DNA of 33,640 nucleotides, taken from NCBI GenBank assembly GCA_039029395.1, contig JBCCGG010000060.1:1-33640 (forward strand), read 5' to 3'. This document shows positions 7,716-15,712 of this stretch, in pieces; position 1 is the stretch's first letter, and the number at the start of each line of letters is the position of its first letter. The notes beneath the pieces were generated by a model, which was not told the origin of the DNA, searched no databases, and worked only from the letters and a program-made list of their open reading frames with translations. A program made the translations under genes and the position numbers. Origin of the DNA: JBCCGG01 sp039029395 (GTDB lineage: Bacteria; Pseudomonadota; Alphaproteobacteria; Kiloniellales; JAKSDN01).

Positions 7716-9071
7716 ATGGCGCGGAGCGAGATCACGACGCGCGATTGGCTGTTGCTGGTCATGGTCGCGCTGACCGTTGGCCTCATCGCGCTGAACGAGA
7801 CAGCCATTGGTCTTGCGCTGCCGGCGATGCGCCAGGATCTCGCGATGTCGGCGCCGCAATCCCATTGGGCGGTCAACGCCTATCTGCTGGTTTTTGCCGC
7901 CTGCATCGCCGGCGCCGGCAAGTTGGGAGATGTGGTCGGTCTCAAACCCCTGTACTTGATGGGCGTGGTTGTCTTTGCCCTGGGATCGGCGGCCTGCGGA
8001 TGGGCGGCATCCGCCGATTACATCATCGCCGCGCGCGCGATTCAGGGCCTCGGCGCCGCCGCGATCTATCCGGCCGCGCTGGCGATCAGTTCCCTGATCT
8101 TTCCGCCCGAGCGCGAGGGCCATGCGCTGGGCATCTTTAGCGTGATCGGAGCAGCGTTCCTAGTCCTCGGCCCGCTGGCCGGCGGCCTACTGACCCAGGG
8201 CCTGTCCTGGCGCTGGATCTTCTGGATCAATCTTCCGGCCGCCGCGATTGCCATCCCGGTCGTGCTTTTGTGTCACTTCGCGGAGGCACGCAAAGATGCC
8301 AAGCCACGCTTCGATTTTGCCGGTCTGGTGCTTCTGATCGTCGGCCTCGGCGCCCTGGTGATCGGCACCATGCAGGGCTCCGATTGGGGCTGGTCGTCCG
8401 CGGGCACCGTGTTCTCCTTGGCGATTGGCGTGATCGCTTTGGCCATGTTCGCGGTGGTCGAGCTGCGTATGACGCAACCGCTGATCCGGGTCGCCCTCTT
8501 TGCCGGTGGCGCCTTCGCCTTTGCCAACGCGGCGGTCTACTTAGGCATGTTCCAGCGCATGGTGGTGGCGGTTTTCGGGGCGCTCTTTTTGCAAGACGTG
8601 CTGGGATACGACCCGATCGATGCGGGGCTTGCACTGCTGCCCGCCATGATACCCGTCGCGCTGCTCGCCACCTATGGCGGCCGTCTGTCGGACCGCTTGG
8701 ACCCGGTCGCCATCACCAGAGCGGGCATGGCCGCCACCGGCCTATGCCTGGCGTGGGTCGCGCTCGCCGTCGCGCTCCGCAACTATCTCGTCATGCTGCC
8801 GGCGCTGGTGCTGTGGGGCGCGGTCATGACCTTGATCATGGCGCCGCCGCGCCGAATCATCATGGCGATCGCCGGGCGAGACCAGCGCGGCGAGGCCAGC
8901 GGCATCTCGCTCGCCACCCAATTGCTGGGCGCCACGACCGGCGTTGCCGTGGCCAGCGCCCTGCTCAACGCGACCTCCACCTACTGGATCATCTTCGCCG
9001 TCACGGCGGCGCTGACTCTCGTGGTCTCCGCGCTCGGCCTGATGGTGCGCGGGGCAGGGCAGACCAAGTGA
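7716..9071 (+). CDS. MFS drug-efflux transporter, DHA2/EmrB-QacA type
   Basis: A 451-aa integral membrane protein with the hydrophobic pattern of about 14 helices. Family signatures are the helix-1 motif LNETAIGLALPAM (the D/N-x-T-hydrophobic-ALP motif of DHA2 transporters), the loop 2-3 motif GKLGDVVGLKPLYLMG, RAIQGLGAAAIYPA in helix 4, and the motif-C-like GPLAGGLLTQGLSWRWIFWINLP. These indicate a proton-coupled exporter of small, often hydrophobic compounds in the inner membrane. The substrate is unknown. AGAGAGGA about 8 bases before the ATG supports the start. The gene converges with the marR-type gene whose stop lies 20 bases beyond, so that regulator need not control it. The space before it is the chimeric pseudogene. 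Confidence 0.92.
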   Translation: MARSEITTRDWLLLVMVALTVGLIALNETAIGLALPAMRQDLAMSAPQSHWAVNAYLLVFAACIAGAGKLGDVVGLKPLYLMGVVVFALGSAACGWAASADYIIAARAIQGLGAAAIYPAALAISSLIFPPEREGHALGIFSVIGAAFLVLGPLAGGLLTQGLSWRWIFWINLPAAAIAIPVVLLCHFAEARKDAKPRFDFAGLVLLIVGLGALVIGTMQGSDWGWSSAGTVFSLAIGVIALAMFAVVELRMTQPLIRVALFAGGAFAFANAAVYLGMFQRMVVAVFGALFLQDVLGYDPIDAGLALLPAMIPVALLATYGGRLSDRLDPVAITRAGMAATGLCLAWVALAVALRNYLVMLPALVLWGAVMTLIMAPPRRIIMAIAGRDQRGEASGISLATQLLGATTGVAVASALLNATSTYWIIFAVTAALTLVVSALGLMVRGAGQTK

Positions 9072-9090
9072 GGAGTCCTACCCCATTCCG

Positions 9091-9564
9091 CTAGGCGCGG
9101 TCCTTGCCTTCATCGCCTTCCAGTCTTTCTCGCAACGCGGTGATCGTGCGGTGCATTACCTCCAGGTCTTGGGCTTTCATCCCTTTCGAAAGTTGGTTGA
9201 CCCAGGGCGCCTGCAATCCCATAGCGGCGCTATAGGCATCGCGCCCCTTTTCGGTCAGCACCACCAATTGTGCTCTGCGGTGATGGGGGTTGGGTTCGAG
9301 GTTGACGAGCCCCTCTCTTCGCAGGTCGTTGACTATCCTCTGAACATTCTGCCGGTTCGCACCCAGATCACGCGCAAGCCAGGCCACGGGCTGTGGATGT
9401 TCGGCCGCAACGATGGCGCCGAGGATCTGCCACCTTGCGCTCGTTAACCCAAGAGGCTCCACCAGACGATCGCCTGCTGTCAGAATCAGGCTGTTGAGCC
9501 GGAAAAGATCCAACATCAGGTTCGTCAAAGCCTCGCCGGCAGCCGTTCGCGTCTTCTTTTTCAT
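9091..9564 (-). CDS. MarR-family transcriptional regulator
   Basis: A 157-aa winged-helix regulator. The central segment LTSARWQILGAI, the recognition region LARDLGANRQNVQRIVNDL and the wing EGLVNLEPNPHHRRAQLVVLT followed by EKG are characteristic of MarR. N- and C-terminal helices would form the dimer interface. It is divergent from the ABM-fold protein gene at 9658, and the shared 93-base intergenic region carries a perfect 16-bp palindrome over the forward promoter. It therefore probably represses the neighbouring pair (9658 and 10054) and itself, with release by a small-molecule ligand that cannot be deduced here. The ribosome binding site is weak. Confidence 0.9.
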   Translation of the reverse strand: MKKKTRTAAGEALTNLMLDLFRLNSLILTAGDRLVEPLGLTSARWQILGAIVAAEHPQPVAWLARDLGANRQNVQRIVNDLRREGLVNLEPNPHHRRAQLVVLTEKGRDAYSAAMGLQAPWVNQLSKGMKAQDLEVMHRTITALRERLEGDEGKDRA

Positions 9565-9583
9565 ATGTCACCATAAAACTGTA

Positions 9584-9612
9584 TTGACATCATGATGTCA
9601 TAATAATATGTA
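9584..9612 (+). promoter_or_regulatory. Sigma70 promoter with overlapping MarR-type palindrome
   Basis: TTGACA (9584-9589) and TATGTA (9607-9612) are 17 bases apart and point at the gene at 9658. The perfect palindrome TGACATCATGATGTCA (9585-9600) covers the -35 element. A dimer bound there would block polymerase, as in MarR-type repression. Confidence 0.75.
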
Positions 9613-9617
9613 TCATC

Positions 9618-9632
9618 ATGTCATTTCGACAT
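9618..9632. promoter_or_regulatory. Second, weaker inverted repeat (half-sites ATGTC and GACAT)
   Basis: ATGTC (9618-9622) and GACAT (9628-9632) are separated by 5 bases and use the half-site GACAT that also occurs in the main palindrome, although spaced differently. It lies just downstream of the -10 element and could be a secondary operator. Confidence 0.4.
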
Positions 9633-9657
9633 CATACATCCAAATTGGAGAAATGTC

Positions 9658-10026
9658 ATGCTTCAACTCCATGCCATGGACCCGGCCTTCCCAATTGACC
9701 GCCAATTGGAGCTTGAGACCGGACCGGTCGTTCTCGTCAATCTGTTCACTCTCGCCAAGGCCGACGAAACGGCGATGCTTCAGGCCTGGACGGACGACGC
9801 GCAGATCATGAAGCGCCAGCCCGGGTACATCTCGACCCAACTGCACCGGGCTATCGGCGATGGCTGCACCTACCTCAATTACGCCATTTGGGAGTCCACC
9901 GCGGCATTCAGGAGCGCGTTCGGCAAGCCGGAGTTTCAAGCCAAATTCGCCGACTATCCATCATCCGTGGTCGCTAAACCCCACCTGTTCGAAAAGATCG
10001 CCGTGCCTGGTTTCTGCGTGGCTTAA
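9658..10026 (+). CDS. Antibiotic biosynthesis monooxygenase (ABM) domain protein
   Basis: A 122-aa protein with the ABM-like dimeric alpha/beta-barrel pattern: a strand (GPVVLVNLFTLAKADETAML), a helix, then QPGYISTQLHRAI and YLNYAIWESTAAFRSAFGKPEF. Members include heme-degrading and quinol or polyketide monooxygenases that often need no cofactor. Neither the substrate nor activity is clear here. GGAG lies 7 bases before the ATG. The gene is first after the promoter/palindrome and is divergent from the MarR regulator. The membrane protein gene starts 27 bases after its stop, so the two are probably cotranscribed under MarR control. Confidence 0.85.
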   Translation: MLQLHAMDPAFPIDRQLELETGPVVLVNLFTLAKADETAMLQAWTDDAQIMKRQPGYISTQLHRAIGDGCTYLNYAIWESTAAFRSAFGKPEFQAKFADYPSSVVAKPHLFEKIAVPGFCVA

Positions 10027-10053
10027 GGGGGTCAACGGCGCGGGGAGTAAGTC

Positions 10054-10500
10054 ATGGTCAATGTCATCCACCCTATCGCCGGTGCATGCGCGATGGTCAC
10101 GATCGCCACATTTTGGCTTTCGACCGTACTCAGCGAACTGTTCGGTTCCGAGGCGCTTGTCGTCACCGTCAAGACGGCCATTCCTTGGGGCTTTTGGGTG
10201 TTGATTCCGGCCCTGGCCGCTGCCGGCGGTATGGGCTTCAAGCTGGCTCGCGGACGCCGTACTGGCCTGATTGGCGCCAAAGCCAAGCGCATGCCCCTTA
10301 TCGCCCTCAATGGCATTCTGGTGCTTATCCCGTCTGCAGTCTTCCTCGCCTATAAAGCGCAAGCAGGTGCATTCGACGCCAGCTTCTACGTGGTACAGGG
10401 CCTCGAACTCCTGGCAGGCGCAGCAAACCTCACCTTGCTCGGACTGAACATGCGGGACGGACTAAAGATGAAAGGCCGGCTTCGCCGTAAGCCGCTCTAG
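10054..10500 (+). CDS. Four-helix integral membrane protein, function unknown
   Basis: A 148-aa hydrophobic protein with about four transmembrane helices (near residues 7-30, 43-62, 80-100 and 113-132) and a basic C-terminus. There is a GGGGAG ribosome binding site about 8 bases before the ATG. It follows the ABM-domain gene in the same direction and shares its likely MarR-controlled promoter. After its TAG stop the same frame stays open into the remnant at 10501-10756. The two hydrophobic patterns differ enough that I treat the remnant as a separate gene whose start has been lost. I do not recognise a named family. Confidence 0.7.
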   Translation: MVNVIHPIAGACAMVTIATFWLSTVLSELFGSEALVVTVKTAIPWGFWVLIPALAAAGGMGFKLARGRRTGLIGAKAKRMPLIALNGILVLIPSAVFLAYKAQAGAFDASFYVVQGLELLAGAANLTLLGLNMRDGLKMKGRLRRKPL

Positions 10501-10756
10501 ATCCGCGACGAGAGGGTCGAAAAGGGCGAAGTTACGCCGGAGCTAACCGACGCGCGTCAGAAGGAGCTCGTACCGACATTGACCCATTTTCTGGACATTC
10601 CATTGCTCCTGGTGAATGTTTCGCTTGGTGTATTCAAGCCAGATACCTGGACAACAGGCCATTGTTGGTATCGACATCGCCCTGGCGGTCGCAACGGGCC
10701 TCGCAATCATCCTGCCGCGCCTTTATCCGTGGCAACCAGGAAAACTAAACTGTTGA
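10501..10756 (+). pseudogene. Frameshifted remnant of a membrane protein
   Basis: The 334-base gap before the oxidoreductase gene holds decayed coding sequence. One frame reads a polar stretch (RDERVEKGEVTPELTDARQ) and then LTHFLDIPLLLVNVSLGVFK. Near 10648-10656 the sense shifts to the +1 frame, which reads AIVGIDIALAVATGLAIILP and then RLYPWQPG to a TGA at 10754-10756. Joined, they would give the C-terminal two helices of a membrane protein. No start codon with a ribosome binding site is seen. Nothing further is recognised between 10757 and 10834. Confidence 0.6.
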
Positions 10757-10834
10757 CCACAAATGGAATGAGCAAGTCTGAGAACGCCTAGAAGCTGATC
10801 TGCCACAGTTTATCGAGAGAGATCCGTCTCACCC

Positions 10835-11824
10835 TTAGGGCTGGACCTTTTGAACCGCGCCTTGGAGGCCTGCGGAGCTGCAAACGGCTTCAAAGACCGC
10901 GGCGTTGTGCACGGCTTGTTCGACCGGCAGTGGGAACCGCTCCCGTCCCATGGCGGCAAGTGCAAAGGCCTCGAGCTCGGCGCGTTCCATGTCTTCGTCT
11001 GGAAATGCCAAACATTCAGGTTCGCCGCCGGCGCGCGTGATCTCCACCTTGTGGTAGCCGTTCATCTCTATTCGTCCGCTTGTGCCGAACAAGCTCACGC
11101 GCCAATGGCGCGGTGTGATCGTCAGCGTCGACAATGTGCCGGATGCACCATTGCCGAAGTCCAGCAAGATGGTTGTTGTGTCGTCGGCCTCTGTCGTGAC
11201 GATCTGGCGCCGGCTAATGGCGCGCACGGCGTCTACCGGGCCGACCAAGTTGATCATCATGTCTAGAATGTGGACACCCATGGTCGTCATGCCGCCTATG
11301 GGATGTTCGTCGCGCATCACCCAATACTCGCCGGGCTCGCACTCGAGGCCGTAGTCGCTCGAGTAGTTGCCCTCCACGTGCACGACCTTGCCAATCGTCT
11401 CTTCGCTTAGGAGCTGCTTTATCGCGCGGGTGGCGGCCAGAAAGCGGCGATTGTGGCCCAGCGCCAAGGTCACGCCCGCTTGGGCGCAGGCCTGGGCCGC
11501 GCGCCGTGCCTCGCTCAAGGAAAAGGCAAGCGGCTTTTCGACGAAAACAGGCTTTCCGGCCTTCGCCACGGCGACGATCTGGTCCACATGCACGCTGTTG
11601 ATCGAGGCCAGGACCACGGCATCGATATCGTCGCCGAGAGCGTCCTCCAACCGGTCGGTCAGAATGAGACCCTGGCGCTTCGCGAACGCCTTCGCATTGT
11701 CCGGCGTACGGGTGACGGCGCGGTCAAAGCGAATGAGCTCGCCCTTCGGGTGGCCGTTCGCTTGAACCGCGTCAACCAGAACCTGACCCCAGCTCCCCAA
11801 GCCCACGATTGCGGCGCGCAACAT
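10835..11824 (-). CDS. Gfo/Idh/MocA family oxidoreductase
   Basis: A 329-aa protein with an N-terminal NAD(P)-binding Rossmann fold (AAIVGLGSWG) and the family motif VEKPLAFSLSEA near residue 95, which carries the conserved Lys. The C-terminal alpha/beta domain contains GGMTTMGVHILDMM, where Asp/His residues typical of the active site fall. Members oxidise or reduce sugars, inositols or related compounds. The substrate is unknown. The ATG at 11824 is preferred over an upstream in-frame start at 11875 because AGGAG lies 7 bases before it. It stands alone on the minus strand, divergent from the HCCA-isomerase-like gene. Confidence 0.9.
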   Translation of the reverse strand: MLRAAIVGLGSWGQVLVDAVQANGHPKGELIRFDRAVTRTPDNAKAFAKRQGLILTDRLEDALGDDIDAVVLASINSVHVDQIVAVAKAGKPVFVEKPLAFSLSEARRAAQACAQAGVTLALGHNRRFLAATRAIKQLLSEETIGKVVHVEGNYSSDYGLECEPGEYWVMRDEHPIGGMTTMGVHILDMMINLVGPVDAVRAISRRQIVTTEADDTTTILLDFGNGASGTLSTLTITPRHWRVSLFGTSGRIEMNGYHKVEITRAGGEPECLAFPDEDMERAELEAFALAAMGRERFPLPVEQAVHNAAVFEAVCSSAGLQGAVQKVQP

Positions 11825-11895
11825 TCTCGATCTCCTCTCGATCCCAAGCCCATCGGGATCACTACGGTGCAGCACCCTCGGCGGATCTACCGATA

Positions 11896-12190
11896 CGCTG
11901 GATCGCCCAATGCCAAATCGCTAGACTCCGGGCCTTGACTTGGTCCGAAACAAGCAGGGGTCGCGAGGGTAGGTCGGATGGCTAAACGGGTCGAGGTCTA
12001 TTGGTCCCACCAGAGCCCCTACTGCTACTTCGCGCTCGACCGCATCCTCGAACTCGATCGGCGAGACGGTGTAACGGTCGAGCTGCGCCTCGTGCTGCCC
12101 GGCGTCTTGCGCAACCCGGAGGTCTTTTCCGGCGCCACCGAGATCGTCGAGCGCTACTTCCATCTGGACGTCCAGCGCACCGCGGCCTTC
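11896..12190 (+). repeat. Donor copy of the leader and 5' end found again at 7152-7440
   Basis: The repeat covers about 80 bases of leader and the first 71 codons of the gene at 11978. Because the leader is included, the duplication is of DNA and not a retained protein domain. Confidence 0.85.
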
Positions 12191-12628
12191 CTGGGTCTGC
12201 CCTACGGCGAGGCGCGGCCCACTCCGGTGGCCTTCCAGCCGGGCACGCTGTTTCGCGCGGCATCGGAGCAGCCACGCGTCATGCCGCTCTACCGGCTGAG
12301 CGCCGCGGCGAACGCGCAGGGGCGAGGCTGGGCCTTTCTCGACCAGGTGACCCGCCTGATTTGGGACGGAAGGTCCCGCGATTGGCACGAGGGCGATGCA
12401 CTCGCCGACGCAACGGCGCGCGCCGGCTTGGACTATCGGGACCTGTCCCGGATCGCCGAGACGGAAGCCGACGACTTTGAGCGGGAATTCGCCGCCAACC
12501 ACGAAGCCCTGCTGGCGTCTGGGCATTGGGGCGTGCCGACCTTCGTTCACGACGGCGAGCCCTTCTTCGGCCAGGACCGCTTCGACCAGCTGCACTGGCG
12601 TCTGGGCCTTTCCGGAGAGCAGCCGTGA
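11978..12628 (+). CDS. DsbA-family / 2-hydroxychromene-2-carboxylate isomerase-like protein
   Basis: A 216-aa thioredoxin-fold protein of the kappa-GST/HCCA-isomerase/FrnE group. It starts with the strand KRVEVYWS and the active-site loop SPYC (residues 13-16). Then come the helical insertion (YFHLDVQRTAAFLGLP onward) and the conserved cis-proline loop HWGVPTFV near residue 187. HCCA isomerases have Ser at the first position to activate glutathione and DsbA/FrnE have CxxC. This protein has Ser first and Cys last, an intermediate form, so it may be a glutathione-dependent isomerase or a thiol enzyme. No signal peptide is seen, so it should be cytoplasmic. Its stop overlaps the start of the methyltransferase gene. 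Its 5' part is the source of the pseudogene at 7152. Confidence 0.85.
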   Translation: MAKRVEVYWSHQSPYCYFALDRILELDRRDGVTVELRLVLPGVLRNPEVFSGATEIVERYFHLDVQRTAAFLGLPYGEARPTPVAFQPGTLFRAASEQPRVMPLYRLSAAANAQGRGWAFLDQVTRLIWDGRSRDWHEGDALADATARAGLDYRDLSRIAETEADDFEREFAANHEALLASGHWGVPTFVHDGEPFFGQDRFDQLHWRLGLSGEQP

Positions 12629-13446
12629 CGAAGGAGGAGAACGCGCTCGACCACTACGTGCTGGCCCATGGCAGCGCCGGCCGGGCACGGCTGAACGTTT
12701 TGGCCAGGGTCATGGAGGCGGGCACGGAGAGCCTCCTGAAAAGGGTCGGGATCGAAGCGGGGGCGGCCTGCCTCGACGTGGGCTGCGGCGGCGGCGATGT
12801 CTCTCTCCTGCTGGCCCGTCACGTCGGAGCAGACGGCTCTGTCGTCGGCGTCGATCTTGATGAGGCCAAGCTCGAGAGCGCACGACAGGAGGCAGGGGAG
12901 GCGGGACTGGGCCAGGTCTCCTACCGCACGGCGAGCGTGTTCGACCTGGCGCCCGACGAAAGCTTCGACATTGTCTATTCGAGGTTTCTGCTGACCCATC
13001 TGGCCGATCCCGCAGGGGCCATCGAGGCCATGCTGGGCGCCTTGCGGCCGGGCGGCCGTCTCGTCCTAGAGGACATCGACTTCAGCGGCCACTTCGCCTT
13101 TCCGGATTTTCCGGCCCTGTGGGATTACGTCAGGCTCTACTCCGCGGCGGTCGCCACGACCGGCGGCGATGCCAACATCGGACCGCGCCTGCCAGGCCTG
13201 CTCAAGGCGAGCGGGCTCGCCGAGGTGGGCATGCAGGTCAGCCAACCGGCGGCTTTGTCGGGCGACGCCAAGCTGATCACGCCGATCACCATGGAGAGCA
13301 TCGGCCAACGGGTGATCGAGGCGGGCCTGGCCACGGCCGAGGAGGTGCGCCGCATCGCCAAAGAGCTGACCAAAGCGGCAAATGACCCGACCGTCGTGAT
13401 GGGCACGCCGAGGATCGTTCAGACCTGGGGCCGCAAGCCGTCCTAG
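12625..13446 (+). CDS. Class I SAM-dependent methyltransferase
   Basis: A 273-aa protein. Motif I is LDVGCGGGDVSLLLA (residues about 50-64), the acidic residue after strand 2 is in VVGVDLDEAKL, motif post-II is SFDIVYSRFLLTHL, and LRPGGRLVLEDIDF is typical of UbiE/Mtf11-type methyltransferases. The substrate is unknown. The GTG start overlaps the preceding stop as GTGA, with GGAGAG about 7 bases upstream, so translation is coupled to the isomerase-like gene. A longer reading from 12526 would overlap that gene by about 100 bases and is not preferred. The pair may modify the same small molecule, which is inference from the overlap. Confidence 0.88.
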   Translation: MTKEENALDHYVLAHGSAGRARLNVLARVMEAGTESLLKRVGIEAGAACLDVGCGGGDVSLLLARHVGADGSVVGVDLDEAKLESARQEAGEAGLGQVSYRTASVFDLAPDESFDIVYSRFLLTHLADPAGAIEAMLGALRPGGRLVLEDIDFSGHFAFPDFPALWDYVRLYSAAVATTGGDANIGPRLPGLLKASGLAEVGMQVSQPAALSGDAKLITPITMESIGQRVIEAGLATAEEVRRIAKELTKAANDPTVVMGTPRIVQTWGRKPS

Positions 13447-13494
13447 CGCCCGTGGAAATTTGACCTCTGCCCGTCGTCATGAGATTGGTTCGCC

Positions 13495-14073
13495 ATGGAT
13501 CTCGAGCTTTACACCGAGCGCCTCTGGCTTCGCCCTTATGATCCCTCCGATGTCGATCTCGATATCGAGTTGGCGACCGATCCCGAGGTCATGAAGTATT
13601 TCGGTGGCGTGGTTAGCGAAGCCCAAGCCCGCGTGGAATCGGATAATTATACACGGCGCTGCGGCGGGGGCTGCATCGGCGTTTGGACGGTCCTTGACAA
13701 AGGCACCCACGAAAGGCTCGGCGAAGTCTTTCTCACGCCCTTGCCGGTCGATGCCGAGGACACCCAGTGGGAGCTGATCTCAGGGGACGATATCCCCGAC
13801 GGCGACATCGAGGTTGGCTTCATGCTCAAGCGATCCGTATGGGGCAGGGGGCTGGCGACGGAGGCCTGCCAACGGCTCCTGCGCTTCGCTTTCGAGGAAG
13901 CGGCGCTGGAGGAGATCGTCGCCGTCGTCGAGGAGGGTAACGTCGGCTCCGAAAAGGTTCTCTTGAAAAGCGGCTTGCTCCGCGAGGGGATGCGCCGCGC
14001 CTACGCGGGGCAGTGTCCCGCCTTCCGCATCACCCGCGCGCAGTACATGGCGCGCCAGGACGGTCCCTCTTGA
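13495..14073 (+). CDS. GNAT-family N-acetyltransferase, RimJ/RimL-like
   Basis: A 192-aa protein with the start typical of this group (YTERLWLRPYDPSDVD) and acetyl-CoA binding motif A, EVGFMLKRSVWGRGLATEAC (residues about 103-122), which contains the R-x-x-G-x-G pyrophosphate loop. The later VEEGNVGSEKVLLKSGL is the usual motif B. It would transfer acetyl from acetyl-CoA to an amine on a protein N-terminus, amino acid or antibiotic. The substrate cannot be inferred. It lies 48 bases after the methyltransferase gene and has no strong ribosome binding site. Confidence 0.88.
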   Translation: MDLELYTERLWLRPYDPSDVDLDIELATDPEVMKYFGGVVSEAQARVESDNYTRRCGGGCIGVWTVLDKGTHERLGEVFLTPLPVDAEDTQWELISGDDIPDGDIEVGFMLKRSVWGRGLATEACQRLLRFAFEEAALEEIVAVVEEGNVGSEKVLLKSGLLREGMRRAYAGQCPAFRITRAQYMARQDGPS

Positions 14074-14113
14074 AAGGGGCTCGATCAATGCCGAGGAAAC
14101 CCGAGATAGGGCA

Positions 14114-14458
14114 ATGGAAGCGACGGTCATGATCATCGCACTGGTGGAAATCCCGCTCGCCGGGCCGAAAAGGCCCCACGAAGCGGTCATCGCCGAGTCA
14201 CTCGAGGCGACCAAGATCTTCCGGGACGTCAAGGGCTTGCGTCGCAAGTACTTCCTGAACAGCGAGGCGGGCGGCGGCGGTATCTATGAGTTCGCCACGC
14301 GCCGGGACGCCCTGGCCTGGTTCAACGACGGCTGGGCCGATTGGATGGAAGGCCGCTTCGGCGTGCGCCCGACCTTGCGCCTGTTCGACAACCCCGTGCT
14401 GCTGGACAACGAGCGGAACGAGGTCCGCGTCGACGGCGAACCCGTCGCCGCGCCCTGA
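14114..14458 (+). CDS. YdhR-like monooxygenase-fold protein
   Basis: A small protein of 114 aa from ATG 14114, or 109 aa from ATG 14129 (MIIALVEIPLAG). The second start places the first strand right at the N-terminus, as usual in dimeric alpha/beta-barrel proteins, and has GGAAG about 8 bases upstream. The segment VKGLRRKYFLNSEAGGGGIY, the residues EFATRRDALAWFNDGWADW and then FGVRPTLRLFDNPVLLDNE match the YdhR/ABM superfamily. No catalytic role can be assigned. It sits 40 bases after the GNAT gene and converges with the SDR gene. Confidence 0.75.
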   Translation: MEATVMIIALVEIPLAGPKRPHEAVIAESLEATKIFRDVKGLRRKYFLNSEAGGGGIYEFATRRDALAWFNDGWADWMEGRFGVRPTLRLFDNPVLLDNERNEVRVDGEPVAAP

Positions 14459-14520
14459 GTTGCTGAAGAGCTTTGTTCAAGCAAGACGCTGCAGAGTGGA
14501 GCAATGATGCCCGAAACCCT

Positions 14521-15330
14521 CTAGACGGCTTTATCCCTTAAGACCGCCTCGATCGCGCTGACCACGACCTCCACCTTGCTGGCGTCCAAGGCATCGGAGT
14601 GGGGCGCGGCGAAGCGGCCTGAATCGTTGTCGAAGTACTGACCCGACGCGCTGGCGAAGTCGTCGTGCAGGGCAGCCCGGGACAGGATCTCCGCACCGAT
14701 GCTGAGATCGCCGCCGGCCACGCCAAAGGCGTCCTTCACCATCTTGCTGCCAAGCAGCGATCCGGGATTGACCGCGACGATGACCGGACCGTCCTCCTTA
14801 AGCGAATGCGCCATTGCGCGGGACCACATGGTGATCGCCAGCTTGCTTTGCGCGTAGGCGGACCCGTCGGACAGCTTGACGCCGCCGGCCACCGCCTTGG
14901 GATGGACCGGAGACTGCGCGGCCGAAGACAAGTTGATCACGCGCCCGGACGTACCCATCAAGGCCAGCAGGCGCTGCGTCAACAGATAGGGCGCGATGGT
15001 GTTGACGGCAAAGCGCACATCGAGCCCGTCCCCCGTGATGGGATCGGCTGCCTTGTAGACACCGGCGTTGTTGATCAGCACGTCGAGGCTGGAATGGTTT
15101 TTGGCCACCACCTCCGCAAGGGACACCACATCGTCCAGGCGCGACAGATCGGCGACATAGCTCGCGACGGGCCCGCCGTCGGGCAGCGCGGAGAGCGCCT
15201 TTTTCACCTCCGCCAGCTTCGCCGGGTTGCGTCCGTGCAGCAGCACCTGGTGTCCGTCGGAAACCAGCATCCTCGCCGTTTCCAGCCCGATGCCATCGGT
15301 CGCACCGGTGATTAGAATTGTCTTTGGCAT
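14521..15330 (-). CDS. Short-chain dehydrogenase/reductase (SDR)
   Basis: A 269-aa NAD(P)-dependent oxidoreductase. The cofactor motif TGATDGIG (residues 8-15), the NNAG motif (LINNAGVY), the catalytic Ser in INLSSAAQ and the YxxxK pair in SAYAQSKLAI are all present. The Arg in HGRNPAKL after strand 2 suggests NADP preference. It resembles retinol-dehydrogenase or protochlorophyllide-reductase-like SDRs of unknown substrate. GAGGAG lies about 9 bases before the ATG. It follows the ABM-type quinol monooxygenase gene by 36 bases on the same strand, so both are probably transcribed from the divergent region shared with the HxlR regulator. Confidence 0.9.
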   Translation of the reverse strand: MPKTILITGATDGIGLETARMLVSDGHQVLLHGRNPAKLAEVKKALSALPDGGPVASYVADLSRLDDVVSLAEVVAKNHSSLDVLINNAGVYKAADPITGDGLDVRFAVNTIAPYLLTQRLLALMGTSGRVINLSSAAQSPVHPKAVAGGVKLSDGSAYAQSKLAITMWSRAMAHSLKEDGPVIVAVNPGSLLGSKMVKDAFGVAGGDLSIGAEILSRAALHDDFASASGQYFDNDSGRFAAPHSDALDASKVEVVVSAIEAVLRDKAV

Positions 15331-15366
15331 GGTGCCGGTCTCCTCGACTGCGGGCCAGGGGGCACC

Positions 15367-15654
15367 CTAGGCGATCTTGGTCATCTCGTAGAGGGTGAAT
15401 TTCTCGACCGCGCCCTCGGTCGCCGCCACGTAGGCGGCGATGTGCGGCGAATTCATGTGGTCTTGCCAGAGCTCCCGTGACTCCCAGTTCTCGTAGAACA
15501 GGAAATGGGCCGGGTCGTCGTTGTTCCGGTGCAGATCGTATTGCTGGCAGCCTGGCTCGGCGCGGGTCGGCGCCACCAGCTTCTCCAGCTCGGCGCGGAC
15601 CAAATCCTCCTTGCCCGGCACGGCCTCTATGTTGGCGACAATGGTGAGCGTCAT
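15367..15654 (-). CDS. Putative quinol monooxygenase, YgiN-like ABM domain
   Basis: A 95-aa single-domain protein: LTIVANIEAVPGKEDLVRAE, then a helix, EPGCQQYDLHRNNDDPAHFL and FYENWESRELWQDHMNSPHI. The pattern and the H-N-S-P-H-type helix match YgiN-like quinol monooxygenases, which act on hydroquinones without metal or flavin. The ATG at 15654 is preferred over an upstream start at 15738, because GGGAG precedes it and the fold starts there. It is divergent from an HxlR-type regulator. HxlR-family proteins often control quinone or aldehyde detoxification genes, so a redox-stress role is a reasonable inference. Confidence 0.85.
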   Translation of the reverse strand: MTLTIVANIEAVPGKEDLVRAELEKLVAPTRAEPGCQQYDLHRNNDDPAHFLFYENWESRELWQDHMNSPHIAAYVAATEGAVEKFTLYEMTKIA

Positions 15655-15712
15655 CGTTGGGTCTCCCGGTAACCTTTGGGCATTCGCCAAGAGATGGCCA
15701 ATGGCGTCACTT

